64,000 nt of DNA from Brienomyrus brachyistius (GCF_023856365.1 NW_026042400.1:363501-427500), one strand, 5' to 3'; counted from the stretch's first letter, positions 22,567 through 36,845 are shown. Translations and numbers: made by a program. Notes: generated from the sequence alone by a model not told the origin.

Positions 22567-23798
22567 AACAGTCATCTCATACATCCCAAAATGCAGATGT
22601 ACCAGATGTTATCTACATTGGGAATGAGAGAGACACTTCCAGCACCCAAAGCATATCTTTTCTTCACTCCACAGAGGTAGTGAGCACTGAACCATTTACT
22701 TTGGATCTTTTGGAAGACAGTAACGTAGTTACATTCGTCACAGATAATCATAGAGGCATTACTGAGCAAAGCATGGATGACACACTGCCTATGTCTCCTG
22801 AAAGTCAGAAAACACCAAGAATTCTAGTTGTTCACCGTGGAAATGTACTTCTTGAACTTATTTCACATTTTTCTGATGAAAGTATTCTAAGCAAAAATGT
22901 GAAAATCCAGCTTGTACTGCCAGATGGAAATTTTGAGATGGGGCATGATGATGGAGGAGTAGTAAGGGACTGTCTTTCTGAATTCTGGCATGACTTTTAC
23001 GACCAGTGCACCATGGGTAGTTCTTTGAAAGTGCCTTTTCTTCGTCACGATTTTGGCCAAGCACAGTGGGAAAGTGTTGGCCGTATAATAGCTTTTGGAT
23101 GGCGGAAGGAAAAGTATCTTCCTGTCAGACTAGCTCCAGTGATTTTGGAACAAGCAGCCTCTGGGTATATCAAGAGTGATTTAATTGAAAATTTCCTCAA
23201 GTTTGTTCCAGAAGGAGACCGAGCAGTTTTCGAATCTTGGCGATCAGACTTTGACAGTGTTGACAAGGATGAATTACTTGAGATTTTGGATAATTACCTG
23301 TGTAGGAAAAGGCCAACAGCCAACAATTTTGGAGATATCCTTCAAGAGCTAGCACACAAAAAGCTGCTCCAAGAACCTGCATATGTCATTGATCAGTGGG
23401 CAACCACACTTTCAACTGCTGGGCTAGAAATTGAGCAGATTTTAACAACTTACGAGTATCTGCTTCCGACAAGCAGAAAAGTTGTGAAGTCCCTTTCCTT
23501 CCCAGAGGCACTGAACACCCAGGAGAAGGACATTCAGAGGTATGTAACTACATATGTGAGGGAGTCTGACCCGCAACGACTGTCGCTGTTTCTCAGATTT
23601 TGCACAGGATCTGATTTATTTCTTGGTAAAATCATTAGCATTATCTTTACGCAAATAAAAAGCTTTCAGCGGAGACCTATAGCGCATACTTGTGGCTGTG
23701 TGTTGGAATTGTCACTCCACTATGACAGTTATCTAGATTTCAGATCAGAGATCAACAAAGTTCTGGAATCAAATGTATGGGTAATGGACATTGTTTAA
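22548..23798 (+). CDS. HECT-type domain protein, copy 3
   Basis: Translation is identical to copy 1. The cysteine motif is kept and the same frame break precedes it. Confidence 0.75.
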   Translation, partial: EFHPIIEQSSHTSQNADVPDVIYIGNERDTSSTQSISFLHSTEVVSTEPFTLDLLEDSNVVTFVTDNHRGITEQSMDDTLPMSPESQKTPRILVVHRGNVLLELISHFSDESILSKNVKIQLVLPDGNFEMGHDDGGVVRDCLSEFWHDFYDQCTMGSSLKVPFLRHDFGQAQWESVGRIIAFGWRKEKYLPVRLAPVILEQAASGYIKSDLIENFLKFVPEGDRAVFESWRSDFDSVDKDELLEILDNYLCRKRPTANNFGDILQELAHKKLLQEPAYVIDQWATTLSTAGLEIEQILTTYEYLLPTSRKVVKSLSFPEALNTQEKDIQRYVTTYVRESDPQRLSLFLRFCTGSDLFLGKIISIIFTQIKSFQRRPIAHTCGCVLELSLHYDSYLDFRSEINKVLESNVWVMDIV

Positions 23799-24515
23799 AA
23801 AGTTTGTGGTACTGAAAGTCCACTGTGACTTACGCAAATGTGTACCATGCATGTCTTAAAATGCACAATGTAGTGTTTGTTAACTTTGTTCCATGTAAAG
23901 TTTGATTATATCAGTTACACCATGGACACACAATTGTGCACATTTTGTATTGAAACATTTTACCTACACTGAGTGACTTTGTAGCCCTGAACCTTTATCT
24001 TTTGTTTGAATTAGACTTATTTGTTTAAAGTGTCAACACCCAACAAAAAGGAGGAAAAGTTGAAAAATCCAAAAGAAAAGGGTAAATGCTAGTGTTAATT
24101 TAGATTAATGCAAGTGTTCAGATGTTTTAGACATTTTATGCTTAGGTGTCTTTTGAATTCAAGAAGTTTAATTTGAATGTTCAGATGTTTTAGACATTTT
24201 ATTCTGAGATTTTTTTATATATATAATTATCGTTATAAGAAACTTATATGTTTTGGTGCTGTGCACTTTATTTTCACTCTATACAGTTTATTTCTGTTAA
24301 TGTATTGGATATTGCACAGGAATACATTAAAACAAAGTAATTTAAGACAAAAAATGGACTAATAAACAGTGTTTGGACTAATAAATAATACAATGTGAAT
24401 TTAAATTTAGAATGAGTCTGTTTTGTACTTTTACAAATTCTCATTGAAATCAGTATGAATATAAATGCATATATTCCATGTGATAATTTCAATTGACATT
24501 TTTAGCATCAGTACA

Positions 24516-26306
24516 TCACTCAACATTTAGTTCACTAATAATTAGCTCTCTAAGACTAATGTACATGTCCACCATTTCATAGACATCATCTGACACAGAC
24601 AGATTATACTCTGACATTAGTTCAACACAAACATGAAATACATCTTCATCACAAGGATAATCTTTAAACAAACAGTCTTCAAGACACAAGTCAGCCAGCT
24701 CAGGGTTCACATTCTGCAACAAATCTGTAGCTCCATATAAATGAGGTACTGTATACATCAGTAAGGGACGTCCGTTAGGGGACCTCGAGTTGTGAACTGG
24801 TCTTATTCTGTGATTGTTCCATGCAGACGCAATTTCATCCAGTTCCTCCTGAAGACAGAAGAAATAATAGGCTATTTACACCTCAAGGTGGTGCAATCTG
24901 GTTACGTATAAAAACAAGTACTGTAATGGTAATGCATACGTGAACTGTAATGTATAAATGTACAGGTTAAGAACAGTCATGAAAAACATGGAAAAGTCAT
25001 GGAATTGGAAAATAAAATTTGCTCTGGCGTTTATTTCGTGGTGTTGCAATACACCGCTGAAATATCGGTCTTGAACGAACCGCCTCAGCTCTATTAAGTG
25101 AACGATGGGAGAAAGCTGCCGACAGTGAGACGTTTTTAATGTTAGTTGCTCCATACGCCGACTGTGACTTGTATAAATGACGTTCGCGCGTGATATCATA
25201 ATCAGGGTATGAAATAACTTATTGCACATGGTCATAAGAATATATTTCAGAATGATTAAAAAGTTATAGCAAAGTGGCCCAAGAGAAGACTGCAGTTAAG
25301 ATCGGCTGTTATGTAAAATGCTACGATAATGCATTTGAAAATACAGCACAACCTGACATTATTATGACAGCAAATGTACACGTATTGTTTTGCTTTGCAT
25401 GCACTACAAACTGGAATATGTGCAATAATTTTATAGCCATAATTTACATTGCCATTGTGTGTGATTGGTGTTCTATGTTATGCCTACCTGAATCATGTTT
25501 TGGAAACAAAACTGGATCAGCGATTTGTCCAGAAACGTGTCCATAAAATGTCCATCTTCTTTGAGACTGTCAAAGATGTTCATCCAAAATTGTGCGCACT
25601 GGCTTCGGAGAGTGAGCCACCATCTTTCAATTCGTTGGTTAGTAGTACTTGGGCCTAAAGAGACACACTGTGCCGCAAAATTTTCATTGGACTGAAAAAA
25701 TCTTTGCATATCTGCGATATAACTGTTCTCCGTTCCATGGTCCAGCCTGACTCTTGTAGGGCATCCTTCGTATTCAGAAACAGCTGTTATATAATATCCC
25801 GCAATAACGCGTGGATCATTGTTTGTTTTGTAAGATTCGAGCCAAATTATTTTCCGGGAAAACCCGTCGATACATCCACTTATGGCAATGCCGTACGGTT
25901 TTAACTTATCATATCCATCGATGTGCCATACGTAATTGGGACCACGGCTATTGTACACTCTCCGACGCAGTCGATTATTTGCCCTTAGATCCACTCCCTG
26001 ACCGTCTAGTAATCGCAATATCATGCGAACTGTCTCTCTGTCAGTAATAATCCCATGTAACCAACATTTCTGATGCATCCATCTATAGCCGTGCGACTGA
26101 CCCGATGTTTGTAGCTGTTGTTGAATGAATGCTGCCACATCAGCCTCGTCAGTTTTGTTCTTTCTTCTCCAAAGCTGACGTCTGTACAGAATTCGCTCGA
26201 GGGTTCGATTGCTAATTTGAACTCCATGTAACTCTTTCAGCAACGTTAGTATTTCTTTATTTGTGAAGCCCCGTTTAAAGTACTGCTGAATATGCTTAGC
26301 AAACAT
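24516..26306 (-). CDS. DDE integrase, copy 3
   Basis: Exon A 26306-25488 and exon B 24848-24516. Translation is identical to copy 2, so loss of four end repeats nearby has not touched the gene. Confidence 0.82.
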
Positions 26307-26944
26307 AACTCCGCTAACTCTAGCCACAGTCACCTCAACTTGTTGTACACATTCATAAGGTTCTCCTGAGAAACTGTCATAATAATGAGAAAGTATCTCA
26401 TAATAACGAGAAACTAAGTCGTAAAAATGAGAAAGTTTCTCGTTATTATGAGATACTTTCTCATTAGTACGACTTAGTATCTCATAATAACGAGAAACTT
26501 TCTCATTTTTACGACTTAGTTTCTCGTTATTATGAGATACTTTCTCATTAGTACGACTTAGTTTCTCGTTATTATGAGATACTAAGTCGTAATAATGAGA
26601 AAGTTTCTCGTTATTATGAGATACTAAGTCGTAATAATGAGAAAGTTTCTCGTTATTATGAGATACTTTCTCATTAGTACGACTTAGTATCTCATAATAA
26701 CGAGAAACTAAGTCGTAAAAATGAGAAAGTTTCTCGTTATTATGGGATACTAAGTCGTACTAATGAGAAAGTATCTCATAATAACGAGAAACTAAGTCGA
26801 AAAAATTAGAAAGTTTCTTGTTATTATGAGATACTAAGTCGTAATAATGAGAAAGTTTCTCGTTATTATGACTTATTTTTTTTCTTTTTGTGGCGGAAAC
26901 GGGCTTCCATACCATGCCGCTTTAGTGAGGGTCAGATTAAGTAA

Positions 26945-28065
26945 TATTCTTTCCGTCACGAAATTAAGCCATGGTTTCATGAAACTGTCAGAATTTCATG
27001 ATATGAAGAAGTCTTCATTCCAAGGACAAATGAGATGTTTCCTTGATGGAAAGTCTATCTCGTGAAATTTTCATCGAAGAAATTTTGCCATGGTTTCATA
27101 AAACTACGTAATGATTTCATTGAAACATTGATCTTCAACATGAGATCCTTACTCGATGGAAAGTCATTCACTTGTGATATTAATTCATTCCGTCATGAAA
27201 TTAAGTCGTTGTATCATGATACTACCTCTGAATTTCATGATGTGTAGAAGTCTTCATTACAAGGAAACATGAGATGTTTACTAGATTGTAAGTCATTCTC
27301 TTCTAATATTGTAATTCCGTCATGAAATTAAGCCATGGTTTCATGAAACGAAGTAGAGATTTCAAGATTGAAGAAGTCTCAAATCAAAGGAAACGAGATG
27401 TTTCCTTGATGGAAAATCTTTCTCTTTTGAAATTATGCTATTCCTTGATTAAATTTTGCCATGGTTTCTTGAAACAGTGAATCCATGAAGATGTCCTTAT
27501 GATGGAAAGTCATTCTCGTGAAATTAAACCATTACTCGATGAAATTTAGCCATGGATTCAAAAAACTACCTCAGAATATCATAATATGAAGCAGTCTTCA
27601 TTGAACGGAAATATGAGTTTTACTCGATGGTAAGCCATTTGTGATAATTAATTCCGTCATGAAATTAAGCCATGGTTTCATGAAACTGAGTCAAAATGTC
27701 ATGATATAAAAAAGTCTCAAATGTTTCCTTGATGGAAAGTCATTGTCGTGATATTAAGTTATTCCTTGATTCCTTGAATTTAGCCATAATTTCATGAAAC
27801 TGTCAAGATTTCTTCATATGAGTATGACTTCATTGCAAGGAAACACGAGATGATTACTCGATGGTAAGTCATTCTCTTGTTATATTAATTCATTCCGTCA
27901 TGAATTTAAGCCATGATTTCATTAAACTGTCAGAATCTCATGATATGCAAAAGTCTTGGTGGAAAAGTCCTTATGATGGAAAATCATTAGCGTGGAATTT
28001 AAACCATTACTTGATGAAATTTAGCCATGGTTTTATGAATCTAAATCAGCTCCCCTGTAGGATAG
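26945..28065 (+). repeat. Degenerate ~115-bp satellite (unit 3)
   Basis: Collinear with unit 1. The adjoining module carries GGCTAGGCTTAGGG, a variant shared with units 5 and 6 but not 1, 2 or 4. Confidence 0.85.
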
Positions 28066-28339
28066 AAACCACAGTTTAGTATGATTAAATAGCATATTTC
28101 CTACTTTTCAACAGCCTGTTTTTAACATTTAGGCCACAAATTAGCATTAGAAACTGAGGCTAGGCTTAGGGTTAGAAAAATTGTGGAATATTCAGACATT
28201 AACATGTATTTTTATGACTGGTCATCTCAACTGTAGGATTGGAAACCATAGTTTAGCATGTTTTTGTCTACAATAATTTTTTATTTTATTTTCATTTTTT
28301 AAAGACATTGAAATATAAGGCACATTGAAGCCTTTTACA

Positions 28340-29104
28340 ATTAGCATATTAGCATATTAGCATATTAGCATATTAGCATATTAGCATAGCATATTAGCAT
28401 ATTAGCATATTAGCATAGCATATTAGCATATTAGCATATTAGCATATTAGCATATTAGCATAGCGTGTTAGTGTATTAGCATATTAGCATATTAGCATAT
28501 TAGGATATTAGCATATTAGCATATTAGCATATTAGCATAGCATATTAGCATATTAGCATATTAGCATATTAGCATATTAGCATATTAGCTTAGCATATTA
28601 GCATATTAGCATATTAGCATATTAGCATATTAGCATATTAGCATAGCATATTAGCATATTAGCATATTAGCATATTAGCATATTAGTATATTAGCATAGC
28701 GTGTTAGCGTATTAGCATATTAGCATATTTGCATAGCATATTAGCATATTAGCATATTAGCATATTAGCATATTAGCATAGCGTGTTAGCGTATTAGCAT
28801 ATTAGCATATTAGCATAGCATATTAGCATATTAGCATATTAGCATATTAGCATATTAGCATATTAGCATAGCATATTAGCATATTAGCATATTAGCATAT
28901 TACCATACTAGCATATTAGCGTGTTAGCATATTAGTATACTAGCATATTAGCGTGTTAGCATATTAGCATATTAGCATATTAGCATATTCGCATATTAGC
29001 ATATTAGCATATTAGCATATTAGCATATTAGCGTGTTAGCATATTAGCGTGTTAGCATGTTAAATGCAATAGCATGCTATTAGCGTGTTAGCGTGTTAGC
29101 ATGT
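28340..29104 (+). repeat. TTAGCATA minisatellite (unit 3)
   Basis: 765 bp, shorter than units 1-2. It has TTAGTATACTAGC where units 1-2 have TTAGTATGCTAGC, and lacks one GGATA interruption. Confidence 0.95.
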
Positions 29105-30593
29105 AAATCGCTTTAGCATGCTCAGATCAGGCTGAATCTTTTGATCTAGGTGTACAGAACCTCCCAGATTCAGAATCTACTATGAAAAAACTAAAAATGT
29201 AAAACAATGCAAAAAACTATCTTGGTTAGTTATGGTCATAGTTTGGGCAGGGTAGGTGTTAAGCTAGTCTTAGTTAGCGTTAGCATTTGTCCCATAGAAG
29301 TGAATGAGCGGGCCCCATAAAGATAGGTTTACACTACATGTGTGAGTTTTGAATGAACTGTGTGTCTGGTGTTTGAGCCTGAATTGTGATACGTTGGTGC
29401 CCCTTCCTGGGTTGTTCCCTGCCTCGTGTCTGTAGCTTCTGTGATCCACCTCACCACCTGTTCCAAAAGGCAAATTGATTCCCACAACCCTGAACAGGAG
29501 AAGCGGTTTCAGAAAATGGATGAATGTTCCCAGAGGTGTGAGGCAATAGTGCGAACCACTGCACCACTGAATAGTATATGTAGAAGAAAACTACAGCAGA
29601 TAATCTGATGTGTGTGTTTTTGAATATCCCTGCCGACTCCTGGAGGTTTGAGCTTCCCCTTTGAGTCTGGTGACTCCCAAGGTTTTTTCCTACTAGTGAG
29701 TTTTTTCTTACCATTGTCGCCTATGGCTTACTCACTTGGGGCTTTGGGTGGGGATGTTGTAATTTCATGCAAATTAATTCTTTGGTAACAAGAAACACTT
29801 GTTTCATTCATTTTCCCTCCGAACATATCCTGCGTCACTTCCCTCGTGCTCCTGCATTCAAAATGAAAGATTGTCATGCACTGCAGTGCAATCCTCCAAC
29901 TTGCAAGCAAAACGAGCTCTTAACGAAAATAATTGAATAAATTAGTTTATAGCATGTTTACACCATAAACACATCAGTGATTGAGTGCAACCCTTGTGGA
30001 CCAGACGCCTGGCTTTGGCTAATTTTCTGCCATTAAGCTAGCAAACGTGGGTTGGTTATGACGTAAAATAACTTGTGCCTTTAAATTGTTAAAAAAAAGT
30101 CATGTATATAAAGTGAGGTTTGAAACTGACACCATGCTATGGAAGCCCGTTTCCGCCACAAAAAGAAAAAAAATAAGTCATAATAACGAGAAACTTTCTC
30201 ATTATTACAATTTAGTATCTCATAATAACGAGAAACTTTCTCATTTGTACGACTTAGTATCTCATAATAACGAGAAACTATCTCATTTGTACGACTTAGT
30301 ATCTCATAATAACGAGAAACTTTCTCATTATTACGACTTAGTATCTCGTTATTATGAGATACTTTCTCATTATTATGACTTAGTTTCTCGTTATTATGAG
30401 ATACTAAGTCGTAATAATGAGAACGTTTCTCGTTATTTTGAGAAACGTTTTTTTTTTTGCAACGAGAATTTTTTTTTTCTAACGATATTTTTTTTTTTTT
30501 TACAACGAGAATTTTTTTTTTTCATGACTTCGATTTAAATGACCTGAGGCTTTTTCCGTTTCCGGAGGAAGCTCCAAATCTTCGACTACGTTT

Positions 30594-32305
30594 ATGGCGG
30601 GCATGGTATTTTGCGCATCATTATCTAAGGTAAGTGCAGTTGTGTTATTCGTAATTTCATGGTGGCAAGTTTATGGTTCTCAGTTTAGATTTTCGGGTAG
30701 GCTGCTTAACGTGATATAGCTAATAGGGAGAGAGTTTCCCAAAGTCGTTGTGACCAAAGAGCAACCTAAAGTGTCTGCGAGAACACATACTACAGTTGTT
30801 TTTAATGCTATGGCGTTTTTTGGAAAATTCACTGCAATTTATTATTGTGCATTCTTAATAAACTAGATCTAGCATAAGTGCCAGTCCACGTGATCAGATT
30901 TTAGAATTATAAATAAAATAATTTAAACTTACAAATTGTGCTGAATACAGTTCTTCGTGATTTAAGACCACAAGTGAATACAGCATAGAGTTAACTGCAA
31001 ATGTTATTTACTGCGGTTAGACAAAGCTAGTTAGATTAGTGTATTAGGTTTGCATGTCTGGCTACTTGTATGTCAAGCAAAGTGTGATCTATTTACCAAG
31101 CGTAATGTTTCATATTTGGTGGGAGGTCGAATATGTAAAAACTTCTTAAAATTTCATTTTCACGCATTGTTTTTTATTGGTTAAATTAGGGGATTTTAAC
31201 AAGAGGTTCTTCGAATGTATGCTTTTGAAATTTAATCTGTTATTTGATCTGTTCTAAACACCTCTGTGCTATGTTATCGGTGTGATTTTACTGCACCACC
31301 AGGCAATGATCCTAAGAAATTGTAACATGCATATGTCCACAGAAATGGGTGACTTGATACAGTTTTTAAGACAAAGAAATGTTCCAGAAGAAACAATTGA
31401 AAAATTGGAACAGGAAAAGGTAAGATTTAACTAAACCTAAATTACAGTAATATTTAGCGTCAAAATGAGTGGTAGTCGTAGGCATACACACACACTGTAC
31501 TTGGTTTCTAAATCTGTGACAGTACTTAAATACTTTGTTGCATTAAAATTGGCTTTCATTTATGTATGTTTAAACAGACTTGCAATATCAATAATGGGAA
31601 AGAACAAAATGTATGTAATACTGTGCATATTTAAATAGATGATTGTATTGCACTATTTGTTTTCTTTAGATTGATGTCAGTGTCATTCTACTGATGACAG
31701 ATGAGCAACTGAAGACATACTTGCCATCTTATGGAGATCGTCTGGCCGTGCTTGGATTTTGTAGGCGGCAGGAAGATTGTCCCCAAACTCGCAAATCAAA
31801 GCTTTTTGATCGCCTAAAATCCAAATTATCCAAAAAACAAAGAACTGAGGAATATGGAAAAGGCTCAACTCAAAAATTGGTCACAAAAAATGCGGAGAAA
31901 AGTGTAAGGAAGATAGAATTGGGGTGGATGCATTATGATGATGAAGAAAAGGTTTTAAAACAGGTGAGAACAAGAAAAGGTGGGGGCACACGGAAAATTG
32001 ATGTCTCAAAGGATTCTAGCAAAGCAGATTTGATAAAAGAAGCGACATGTCTCTTTTTTCCAAATGGAAAGAATGTGAAAGGGAACACCACAGAATTTGA
32101 GTTTGACTTGAAAGACTATCAGGAAATGTCAGTGGATGAAAGTGCAACAGTGGGGAAATTGTACGAAGACACTAAATTGCCACTTCTTAGGTTCTACTTG
32201 GCAACAAAAACAAAAAATAGTACACAAAATCAGGGGAATGCAAATGTAGAATTTTCTGAAGAAAATTTAAGTTTTCAGGATTTTGAGAGTTCCACCCCAT
32301 TATAG
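30594..32305 (+). CDS. SAM-like/GGGTR part of HECT gene, copy 4
   Basis: Exons 30594-30629, 31303-31419 and 31670-32305. Translation is identical to copy 1. Confidence 0.72.
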
Positions 32306-33537
32306 AACAGTCATCTCATACATCCCAAAATGCAGATGTACCAGATGTTATCTACATTGGGAATGAGAGAGACACTTCCAGCACCCAAAGCATATCTTTT
32401 CTTCACTCCACAGAGGTAGTGAGCACTGAACCATTTACTTTGGATCTTTTGGAAGACAGTAACGTAGTTACATTCGTCACAGATAATCATAGAGGCATTA
32501 CTGAGCAAAGCATGGATGACACACTGCCTATGTCTCCTGAAAGTCAGAAAACACCAAGAATTCTAGTTGTTCACCGTGGAAATGTACTTCTTGAACTTAT
32601 TTCACATTTTTCTGATGAAAGTATTCTAAGCAAAAATGTGAAAATCCAGCTTGTACTGCCAGATGGAAATTTTGAGATGGGGCATGATGATGGAGGAGTA
32701 GTAAGGGACTGTCTTTCTGAATTCTGGCATGACTTTTACGACCAGTGCACCATGGGTAGTTCTTTGAAAGTGCCTTTTCTTCGTCACGATTTTGGCCAAG
32801 CACAGTGGGAAAGTGTTGGCCGTATAATAGCTTTTGGATGGCGGAAGGAAAAGTATCTTCCTGTCAGACTAGCTCCAGTGATTTTGGAACAAGCAGCCTC
32901 TGGGTATATCAAGAGTGATTTAATTGAAAATTTCCTCAAGTTTGTTCCAGAAGGAGACCGAGCAGTTTTCGAATCTTGGCGATCAGACTTTGACAGTGTT
33001 GACAAGGATGAATTACTTGAGATTTTGGATAATTACCTGTGTAGGAAAAGGCCAACAGCCAACAATTTTGGAGATATCCTTCAAGAGCTAGCACACAAAA
33101 AGCTGCTCCAAGAACCTGCATATGTCATTGATCAGTGGGCAACCACACTTTCAACTGCTGGGCTAGAAATTGAGCAGATTTTAACAACTTACGAGTATCT
33201 GCTTCCGACAAGCAGAAAAGTTGTGAAGTCCCTTTCCTTCCCAGAGGCACTGAACACCCAGGAGAAGGACATTCAGAGGTATGTAACTACATATGTGAGG
33301 GAGTCTGACCCGCAACGACTGTCGCTGTTTCTCAGATTTTGCACAGGATCTGATTTATTTCTTGGTAAAATCATTAGCATTATCTTTACGCAAATAAAAA
33401 GCTTTCAGCGGAGACCTATAGCGCATACTTGTGGCTGTGTGTTGGAATTGTCACTCCACTATGACAGTTATCTAGATTTCAGATCAGAGATCAACAAAGT
33501 TCTGGAATCAAATGTATGGGTAATGGACATTGTTTAA
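32287..33537 (+). CDS. HECT-type domain protein, copy 4
   Basis: Translation is identical to copy 1. The copy-specific 6-bp deletion lies about 450 bp beyond its stop, in the 3' region. Confidence 0.75.
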   Translation, partial: EFHPIIEQSSHTSQNADVPDVIYIGNERDTSSTQSISFLHSTEVVSTEPFTLDLLEDSNVVTFVTDNHRGITEQSMDDTLPMSPESQKTPRILVVHRGNVLLELISHFSDESILSKNVKIQLVLPDGNFEMGHDDGGVVRDCLSEFWHDFYDQCTMGSSLKVPFLRHDFGQAQWESVGRIIAFGWRKEKYLPVRLAPVILEQAASGYIKSDLIENFLKFVPEGDRAVFESWRSDFDSVDKDELLEILDNYLCRKRPTANNFGDILQELAHKKLLQEPAYVIDQWATTLSTAGLEIEQILTTYEYLLPTSRKVVKSLSFPEALNTQEKDIQRYVTTYVRESDPQRLSLFLRFCTGSDLFLGKIISIIFTQIKSFQRRPIAHTCGCVLELSLHYDSYLDFRSEINKVLESNVWVMDIV

Positions 33538-34248
33538 AAAGTTTGTGGTACTGAAAGTCCACTGTGACTTACGCAAATGTGTACCATGCATGTCTTAAAA
33601 TGCACAATGTAGTGTTTGTTAACTTTGTTCCATGTAAAGTTTGATTATATCAGTTACACCATGGACACACAATTGTGCACATTTTGTATTGAAACATTTT
33701 ACCTACACTGAGTGACTTTGTAGCCCTGAACCTTTATCTTTTGTTTGAATTAGACTTATTTGTTTAAAGTGTCAACACCCAACAAAAAGGAGGAAAAGTT
33801 GAAAAATCCAAAAGAAAAGGGTAAATGCTAGTGTTAATTTAGATTAATGCAAGTGTTCAGATGTTTTAGACATTTTATGCTTAGGTGTCTTTTGAATTCA
33901 AGAAGTTTAATTTGAATGTTCAGATGTTTTAGACATTTTATTCTGAGATTTTTTTATATATATAATTATCGTTATAAGAAACTTTTTGGTGCTGTGCACT
34001 TTATTTTCACTCTATACAGTTTATTTCTGTTAATGTATTGGATATTGCACAGGAATACATTAAAACAAAGTAATTTAAGACAAAAAATGGACTAATAAAC
34101 AGTGTTTGGACTAATAAATAATACAATGTGAATTTAAATTTAGAATGAGTCTGTTTTGTACTTTTACAAATTCTCATTGAAATCAGTATGAATATAAATG
34201 CATATATTCCATGTGATAATTTCAATTGACATTTTTAGCATCAGTACA

Positions 34249-36039
34249 TCACTCAACATTTAGTTCACTAATAATTAGCTCTCTAAGACTAATGTACATG
34301 TCCACCATTTCATAGACATCATCTGACACAGACAGATTATACTCTGACATTAGTTCAACACAAACATGAAATACATCTTCATCACAAGGATAATCTTTAA
34401 ACAAACAGTCTTCAAGACACAAGTCAGCCAGCTCAGGGTTCACATTCTGCAACAAATCTGTAGCTCCATATAAATGAGGTACTGTATACATCAGTAAGGG
34501 ACGTCCGTTAGGGGACCTCGAGTTGTGAACTGGTCTTATTCTGTGATTGTTCCATGCAGACGCAATTTCATCCAGTTCCTCCTGAAGACAGAAGAAATAA
34601 TAGGCTATTTACACCTCAAGGTGGTGCAATCTGGTTACGTATAAAAACAAGTACTGTAATGGTAATGCATACGTGAACTGTAATGTATAAATGTACAGGT
34701 TAAGAACAGTCATGAAAAACATGGAAAAGTCATGGAATTGGAAAATAAAATTTGCTCTGGCGTTTATTTCGTGGTGTTGCAATACACCGCTGAAATATCG
34801 GTCTTGAACGAACCGCCTCAGCTCTATTAAGTGAACGATGGGAGAAAGCTGCCGACAGTGAGACGTTTTTAATGTTAGTTGCTCCATACGCCGACTGTGA
34901 CTTGTATAAATGACGTTCGCGCGTGATATCATAATCAGGGTATGAAATAACTTATTGCACATGGTCATAAGAATATATTTCAGAATGATTAAAAAGTTAT
35001 AGCAAAGTGGCCCAAGAGAAGACTGCAGTTAAGATCGGCTGTTATGTAAAATGCTACGATAATGCATTTGAAAATACAGCACAACCTGACATTATTATGA
35101 CAGCAAATGTACACGTATTGTTTTGCTTTGCATGCACTACAAACTGGAATATGTGCAATAATTTTATAGCCATAATTTACATTGCCATTGTGTGTGATTG
35201 GTGTTCTATGTTATGCCTACCTGAATCATGTTTTGGAAACAAAACTGGATCAGCGATTTGTCCAGAAACGTGTCCATAAAATGTCCATCTTCTTTGAGAC
35301 TGTCAAAGATGTTCATCCAAAATTGTGCGCACTGGCTTCGGAGAGTGAGCCACCATCTTTCAATTCGTTGGTTAGTAGTACTTGGGCCTAAAGAGACACA
35401 CTGTGCCGCAAAATTTTCATTGGACTGAAAAAATCTTTGCATATCTGCGATATAACTGTTCTCCGTTCCATGGTCCAGCCTGACTCTTGTAGGGCATCCT
35501 TCGTATTCAGAAACAGCTGTTATATAATATCCCGCAATAACGCGTGGATCATTGTTTGTTTTGTAAGATTCGAGCCAAATTATTTTCCGGGAAAACCCGT
35601 CGATACATCCACTTATGGCAATGCCGTACGGTTTTAACTTATCATATCCATCGATGTGCCATACGTAATTGGGACCACGGCTATTGTACACTCTCCGACG
35701 CAGTCGATTATTTGCCCTTAGATCCACTCCCTGACCGTCTAGTAATCGCAATATCATGCGAACTGTCTCTCTGTCAGTAATAATCCCATGTAACCAACAT
35801 TTCTGATGCATCCATCTATAGCCGTGCGACTGACCCGATGTTTGTAGCTGTTGTTGAATGAATGCTGCCACATCAGCCTCGTCAGTTTTGTTCTTTCTTC
35901 TCCAAAGCTGACGTCTGTACAGAATTCGCTCGAGGGTTCGATTGCTAATTTGAACTCCATGTAACTCTTTCAGCAACGTTAGTATTTCTTTATTTGTGAA
36001 GCCCCGTTTAAAGTACTGCTGAATATGCTTAGCAAACAT
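34249..36039 (-). CDS. DDE integrase, copy 4
   Basis: Exon A 36039-35221 and exon B 34581-34249. Translation is identical to copies 2 and 3. Confidence 0.82.
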
Positions 36040-36845
36040 AACTCCGCTAACTCTAGCCACAGTCACCTCAACTTGTTGTACACATTCATAAGGTTCTCCT
36101 GAGAAACTGTCATAATAATGAGAAAGTATCTCATAATAACGAGAAACTAAGTCGTAAAAATGAGAAAGTTTCTCGTTATTATGAGATACTTTCTCATTAG
36201 TACGACTTAGTATCTCATAATAACGAGAAACTTTCTCATTTTTACGACTTAGTTTCTCGTTATTATGAGATACTTTCTCATTAGTACGACTTAGTTTCTC
36301 GTTATTATGAGATACTAAGTCGTAAAAATGAGAAAGTTTCTCGTTATTATGAGATACTTTCTCATTAGTACGACTTAGTATCTCATAATAACGAGAAACT
36401 TTCTCATTTTTACGACTTAGTTTCTCGTTATTATGAGATACTTTCTCATTAGTACGACTTAGTTTCTCGTTATTATGAGATACTAAGTCGTAATAATGAG
36501 AAAGTTTCTCGTTATTATGAGATACTAAGTCGTAATAATGAGAAAGTTTCTCGTTATTATGAGATACTTTCTCATTAGTACGACTTAGTATCTCATAATA
36601 ACGAGAAACTAAGTCGTAAAAATGAGAAAGTTTCTCGTTATTATGGGATACTAAGTCGTACTAATGAGAAAGTATCTCATAATAACGAGAAACTAAGTCG
36701 AAAAAATTAGAAAGTTTCTTGTTATTATGAGATACTAAGTCGTAATAATGAGAAAGTTTCTCGTTATTATGACTTATTTTTTTTCTTTTTGTGGCGGAAA
36801 CGGGCTTCCATACCATGCCGCTTTAGTGAGGGTCAGATTAAGTAA

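Larger units (their letters stand above)
20399..26911 (+). mobile_element. IS3EU-like DNA transposon, copy 3
   Basis: CCATGC at 20393-20398 and 26912-26917. Shortest copy, 6513 bp. The right array (26367-26875) lacks 168 bp, exactly four 42-bp repeats, relative to copies 5 and 6. It also carries the extra 42-bp block with GAAAAAATTAGAAAG that copies 1 and 2 lack. The right TIR reads GTGGCGG and so matches the left TIR perfectly. Left array 20437-20786. Confidence 0.9.
30138..36812 (+). mobile_element. IS3EU-like DNA transposon, copy 4
   Basis: CCATGC at 30132-30137 and 36813-36818. 6675 bp, six bases shorter than copies 5 and 6 because of a deletion near 33984 (GAAACTTTTTGGTG) in the convergent 3' region. 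Right TIR of the GTGGCGG type. Left array 30176-30525, right array 36100-36776. One A is lost from the A-run in the flank just before the element. Confidence 0.9.
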
